From positions 18,596,745-18,660,744 of the forward strand of contig CM075102.1 in NCBI GenBank assembly GCA_037576195.1: 64,000 bases of DNA. The letters are read 5' to 3'. Shown here piece after piece: positions 60,009-64,000 of the stretch. Both the position numbers and the translations under genes were made by a program. Every line of letters starts with the position of its first letter. The first letter of the stretch is position 1. Origin of the DNA: Phytoseiulus persimilis (lineage: Eukaryota; Arthropoda; Arachnida; Mesostigmata; Phytoseiidae). The notes beneath the pieces were generated by a model. That model had not been told where the DNA came from. It made no database searches and was given only the letters and a program-made list of their open reading frames with translations.

Positions 60009-60567
60009 TCATGCGCTATCAGAAGTTTGCACGATTTTTGGCTGATCGACTCGAATGAGCTCCTCAAGAATGATTAACCTCCTCCAATGATGGAGGCACT
60101 CGGCAGAGCGAACGAATTTCCAGCGGAACTCGTAGCGCACTACAGTGCCCATGCTACAGTTTCTCGCTGTCGGAGAAGATCGCTTTGGAATGAATTCAAC
60201 GCGTTGAATAGAAAATAAGACGCGTTCCGATGCCTGCGGCGGTTTCCTCAGGAAGAGCTCTGCAGGACGAATGAGCTGTTCGCCAGCTTGCAATGCTGGG
60301 GATGGCAATTCCTGGGAATCAGTAGCCCTGAGAGATGAATTGCACTGAACTGGTCAGCTTGTTGGAGAAGCCGAATGACGCAGATACGATACCCAGCAGA
60401 GACGCTCTGAGATGCGTATGAGCACGGACATTCGTGGGAGAGAGGAAATGTCCAATTCACGACGCCCCTCCACGATCCTGAGGCCGTTGACGCGTTTCGG
60501 CAGGCATGTACAAATGATTTCAGGGGGACTTGCGAGCTCGAAAGTCTTTGCAAGCCGCAGCGAGTCT
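60009..60567 (-). CDS. 3' end of an unidentified gene, two exons joined by a 50-bp intron
   Basis: Exon 60395-60567 encodes FELASPPEIICTCLPKRVNG, RIVEGRRELDISSLPRMSV and LIRISERLCW, then a GTATCG donor. Exon 60009-60344 follows the acceptor CTGACCAGTTCAG in the same phase. It encodes LQAGEQLIRPAELFLRKPPQ, FSIQRVEFIPKRS, VVRYEFRWKFVRSAECLHH and LIILEELIRVDQPKIVQ to TGA. Codon use is uniform across both. The upstream border is uncertain. Gene-like stretches continue at 60620-60920 (TTPELLLPDLRSLQGFDVL, DERTEASREAAAKLYSFYH) and probably belong to the same gene. I cannot name the family. Confidence 0.42.
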
Positions 60568-60929
60568 CACGTGGCCTCTACGTAGGTCTCCATAGACGCG
60601 AGGATGAGTATACGTGGAGACTTGTCGGGGTCACGTCCGGGGAGAATCTGTGTCGATTTCACGCAGATACATCTTCGAGGAGCAATCTACGACCGGGCAC
60701 AGAGAACGTCGAACCCTTGCAGAGAGCGGAGATCGGGAAGGAGCAACTCGGGTGTTGTTTTGGGCTCTGTTGCCAGGACGTTGGTGAGGGGACCAATTTT
60801 TCAAAGTTGACAAACTCAGAGTGATGAATGATAGAACGAATAGAGCTTCGCGGCAGCTTCTCTCGATGCTTCTGTGCGTTCATCGAACGGAGTAGAGGAC
60901 GACCTTAGGGGCTGCTGTCATGGGTAGTG

Positions 60930-62597
60930 CCTCGAACGGGCGGTACGACAGTAGTTTCCTCAAGCAGTTGACATTTCAATGGACAAATGTTCTGCGCCAA
61001 TATCGTATGTCGGTGAATTTATACTATGACGGGGAGCACGGTTGCCCAAAAGGCATTCAGGGAATCCTTGATGCATGTTATTCAAGGAATAACTAAACAA
61101 GGTTATTGGTGTCGAATTCGTCACCGACGGGGTTTGAAGCACACATCCACATAGTTTCCAATTCCCACGGGCGATCGGTCGGCAGGATCGTTCGGGCGTG
61201 TGCCGGAGGCCAGGATACGTCCAGTGCGCGTGGATTTGTCACCGTATCGTGACCCATATCGCTGTACTGCTCATCCCAAACAGAGAGCTCCCTCTCACTA
61301 CTCCTGCTTCTGCTCTCGCGGACCTATCGCGCAAGCCCTAAAAGCACTTGTAGTCGTAGTTGCGTATATCCAGACACTAAGGGTTCCTCAAAGGGAATCA
61401 TCCCTAGCGGTTTTGGATGCCGTTTGAAGCGACTGTTTCTTCGAGCCCGGGAGACAGCTCTTGCTTCGTCCTCCATCCCATCTCAATATTTTTCTTCCGC
61501 CTGATGCTCGTCGATCGATACCGGGCGCTTCGAATAGAGCGACGAAAGAAGAACATTGCCCCGAATTCCTCCCTTGAATGGCGGATCCCTGTGTGCCAGA
61601 TTCAACAGATTCGACGAATCTGAACAACGTTGATTCGCTGTGGCGGCGAGAGCAGGACACTCCCTCAGAAGAACTCGTTCACGGTTCCGAACGCGTCTGG
61701 ATGCTTTTTCCGGGAGATGCCGAGCCGGAATCCATGAGACCCAGACTTTTCGCCGACCCTGCTCGACGTCGACCCGAGGTGCGTGGCGTAGCAGTCTGAC
61801 TGTTAGATTGGCAGGAGAGGCGCCAACGAAAAAGTTTCGCGAGATTTTTGGACAGACGTCCGAGACTAGTTCTCGCTCTCATTAGCAGTTCATTCGCTCG
61901 GGCGACAACCAGCGGCTCGGTTAGCCGAGTGACTCAGTTTACCGGCTTGTTTAACGCGGACCCTTATCAGGCACGCCCTGGAAAATTAGCTCCTTTGTGC
62001 TGGTGGCTTATTAGAGGGATTTACTCATTAGAATCTGAATGAAGAAAATGGAACCGATGCTCTCGCCTAAATGCCAGGAGACGCTGGGAGGAAGAAAGGA
62101 GACGCCAGGAGAATCCGCCCGGCGGAATCGCCGACCTGTGCTCGAACCTTAATACTTCCGCGACGACATTGGCCTCGCCAGGAATTTCCAATGCTGATGC
62201 TCAGATTTTGGGAGAGGCTTCTCGTTCCAGGAGATCCAACAGCTTGGCTAGGGGTATCAGACGTTCGGACCACAGCTTCTCGGAACATTTTTCCAATGGA
62301 ATTCACGCGGCCTTCTAGGGAAGATGCTGGGAAAAGAAGAAAAAGCGCGGGGTTCGCTACAAACCCGACACAAAGGCTGACGGTGCGACAGTCTCGCGTC
62401 CAATGGCCCCGGGCTGTCTATCTCCGAAACGACGGAGACCTGGCAGCTGTTTTTTCCTCTTTTCCTCTCTCGCCGTCCCTCCTTGTTTAGATTCGCGGAG
62501 GCTATCGAAGTCATCAGCCCGCAGGCGCTGAAACCCCAGCCAAGCAAGCTCATGAACGCTAGGCAAACGCGGCCTCACAGCCATCAACGCGGCCGTA
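60930..62597. other. Unassigned region
   Basis: A minus segment at 60930-61140 may extend the gene at 60.0-60.9 kb. Plus frames at 61578-61885 and 62071-62490 are open on competing frames and have no motif. I see nothing else I can support. Confidence 0.25.
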
Positions 62598-63584
62598 TCA
62601 TCTGTGGCTTGTGTGCCATTCGGGATTCTTTGTCTGGTCGAACCTCGACGGGTTCATATACAGTTTCATGAGGAGAGCGAGTTTTGGAGAACTGGCAAAG
62701 AGGAGCCCGTAGTGATGAAAACTTGGAGAGCCCAAACCCGGAACGACATCACTCCATGTTTCACATTTCCGAGACTGCTGCTGGAAATTGAGGTTGGAAA
62801 CCAGTTCGGTGATTTCGTCCATAATCGAACCGTAGTTCTGCTCGAGGGACGGTTCAGGGCACGGAACGAGATGAAGCAGGACAAGGTTCTTATGTATTCC
62901 TCTAGCTGGATGAGTTTCAGAATGACCACTGACTACGCCCTCCGCAGAGGTTGTGCGGTCCAAATGCGGAAGGTTCGTGTTAGGACGGAAAAAAAAACGT
63001 CGGGACGGCCACTTGTTGGCCGCAGAGAGTCCAACGAGGCGCATAACCGTTGTCGGGAGGAAGGAGAGAACCGCGATCGAAGCTGTTCGAAGAATCCGCC
63101 ATTCTTCCCCGTTGCTAGCCTGCTGGCGTGTGGAACAAAGAGTCTTTAGAACAAAGGAAACAATTGCTCGATTTATCAAACTGTTGCCACGAGTACACTG
63201 ACGCGTAGGCCTCGCAACTCTGTAAGCACAGCTACGTGAGGACGTCAATGATATCCGCTGTTCTGCTCCTCTCATCCCTTCCGCTGCCATACTTGACGAG
63301 GTCATCGGCTCCCGACACATTGAGAGCTCGTCTGAAGTTTCCCCCGACGAGATGGCTGGGTTGTCAGTGCGGCATGTGCTGCTCGTGTCGATTTTACTCC
63401 TCACGTATACGTTCCTATTTCCTTCGCGGATGTTCCTCTGGCATGAAGCCAGAATCCTTCTTTGAGTCCCGGATAACGCTCGCGGAAGGAGAGACGGGGA
63501 CGGAGGAAGAGGTCTCAACTCAATGTTACTCGAAACAATGAGCTGACGACACTCTGACCGTTCAGAAGGAAAATTAGGCCGCAA
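62598..63584 (-). CDS. 328-codon open reading frame, the longest in the window, unidentified
   Basis: The frame is uninterrupted for 987 bases. The C-terminal third reads like real protein (SIMDEITELVSNLNFQQQSR, SPSFHHYGLLFASSPKLALL, MKLYMNPSRFDQTKNPEW). The N-terminal part is rich in Ser, Arg and Thr and has no motif. Two other minus frames overlap parts of it, so only some of this length may be used. It could be a single-exon gene, exons plus intron, or the remains of a mobile element. Confidence 0.33.
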   Translation of the reverse strand: MRPNFPSERSECRQLIVSSNIELRPLPPSPSLLPRALSGTQRRILASCQRNIREGNRNVYVRSKIDTSSTCRTDNPAISSGETSDELSMCREPMTSSSMAAEGMRGAEQRISLTSSRSCAYRVARPTRQCTRGNSLINRAIVSFVLKTLCSTRQQASNGEEWRILRTASIAVLSFLPTTVMRLVGLSAANKWPSRRFFFRPNTNLPHLDRTTSAEGVVSGHSETHPARGIHKNLVLLHLVPCPEPSLEQNYGSIMDEITELVSNLNFQQQSRKCETWSDVVPGLGSPSFHHYGLLFASSPKLALLMKLYMNPSRFDQTKNPEWHTSHR

Positions 63585-63693
63585 ACCAGCAGCGGCAAAT
63601 TAGTCGTCCGAGAGGAGCGACATGATCGCTCGGCCAGTCACAGTTTACTTTTCGCTGATTCCGTGGCATTCCCCAGCTGGACTTCACTGATTA

Positions 63694-63712
63694 CTCTCTC
63701 TCTCTCTCTCTC
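63694..63712. repeat. (CT)n microsatellite
   Basis: An uninterrupted dinucleotide run of nine and a half copies lies between unassigned sequences. Confidence 0.9.
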
Positions 63713-63894
63713 CACTGGTGCAAAATAAGGGCTCCGATGGCGAGCTACTCTAGCTCTCGATTCCGAGATTTTGGTTTCTGAGAGACGGCGGAAGGGCTCT
63801 CATTGCTAATTCGCAAGTGGGTTCATTCATTTCTCTGACCCTTCTGCTTGACCTCGGTTTCGCTTGGAGCCCGGTAAAAGACGCGAAAACGATG

Positions 63895-64000
63895 CTATGG
63901 TGTTTCAATGCAGTGGATTACACCAAAGACTTCGGAATCCCAAACAATATGCTCGTCCCGGTCCTTGACGACGAGGTTGCCATGGTGCTTGTACACCGAT
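63895..64000 (-). CDS. Partial exon at the right edge, possible bulb-lectin-like segment
   Basis: The minus frame entering from the edge reads YKHHGNLVVKDRDEHIVWDS, then EVFGVIHCIETP and a TAG at 63895-63897, with very regular codon use. HGNLVV, an Asp-rich turn and IVWDS are spaced like one repeat of the mannose-binding bulb-type lectin fold (DGNLVLYD..VVW.S). One repeat is too little to be sure. Most of the gene lies outside the window. Confidence 0.35.
   Translation of the reverse strand, partial: SVYKHHGNLVVKDRDEHIVWDSEVFGVIHCIETP

Noticed and set aside
1..64000. Bacterial genes, operons, CRISPR arrays or prophage
   Set aside because: All recognised genes are intron-bearing eukaryotic genes. 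I saw no ribosome-binding sites, dense co-directional genes or regularly spaced direct repeats with unique spacers.

Overview
This is eukaryotic nuclear DNA. The recognisable genes are split into many short exons by spliceosomal introns with GT..AG borders, mostly about 75 to 160 bases long.

Three genes are identified with confidence. They are glycogen branching enzyme (minus strand, 212-4497, 16 exons, 681 residues), the BBSome subunit BBS2 (plus strand, 5806-9706, 12 exons, 731 residues), and an acatalytic carbonic-anhydrase-related protein of the CA10/CA11 type (minus strand, 36313-38456, first exon not located). This gene set, the compact introns and a LINE relic of a kind I associate with ticks and mites suggest an arthropod, perhaps a mite. 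That assignment is inference only.

Layout. GBE1 and BBS2 stand head to head at 0.2-9.7 kb, separated by 1.3 kb. From 10 to 15 kb there is a 23-bp tandem repeat, coding-like fragments I cannot name, a decayed LINE reverse-transcriptase fragment and a 218-bp TA-flanked MITE. A three-exon gene end of unknown function lies at 16.8-17.5 kb. From 18 to 27 kb there are unnamed coding-like exons, mostly on the minus strand, with a Foldback-like inverted-repeat element at 26.1-26.7 kb flanked by 10-bp direct repeats. From 27 to 36 kb there are scattered exon-like segments with no recognisable product. The CA10-like gene fills 36.3-38.5 kb. From 38.5 to 64 kb I recognise no product with confidence. Several open, spliced segments there look like real exons: 43.4, 47.5, 50.6-52.6, 54.5-57.8, 60.0-60.6, 62.6-63.6 kb and the right edge.

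The three named genes act in unrelated processes: glycogen synthesis in the cytosol, ciliary trafficking, and a secreted or neural carbonic-anhydrase fold. Their adjacency looks like ordinary arthropod gene packing rather than a functional cluster. I found no rRNA, tRNA, CRISPR, bacterial operon or virus-derived gene. The least ordinary pieces are the Foldback-like element, the MITE, the 23-bp dyad repeat array and the unidentified spliced genes.
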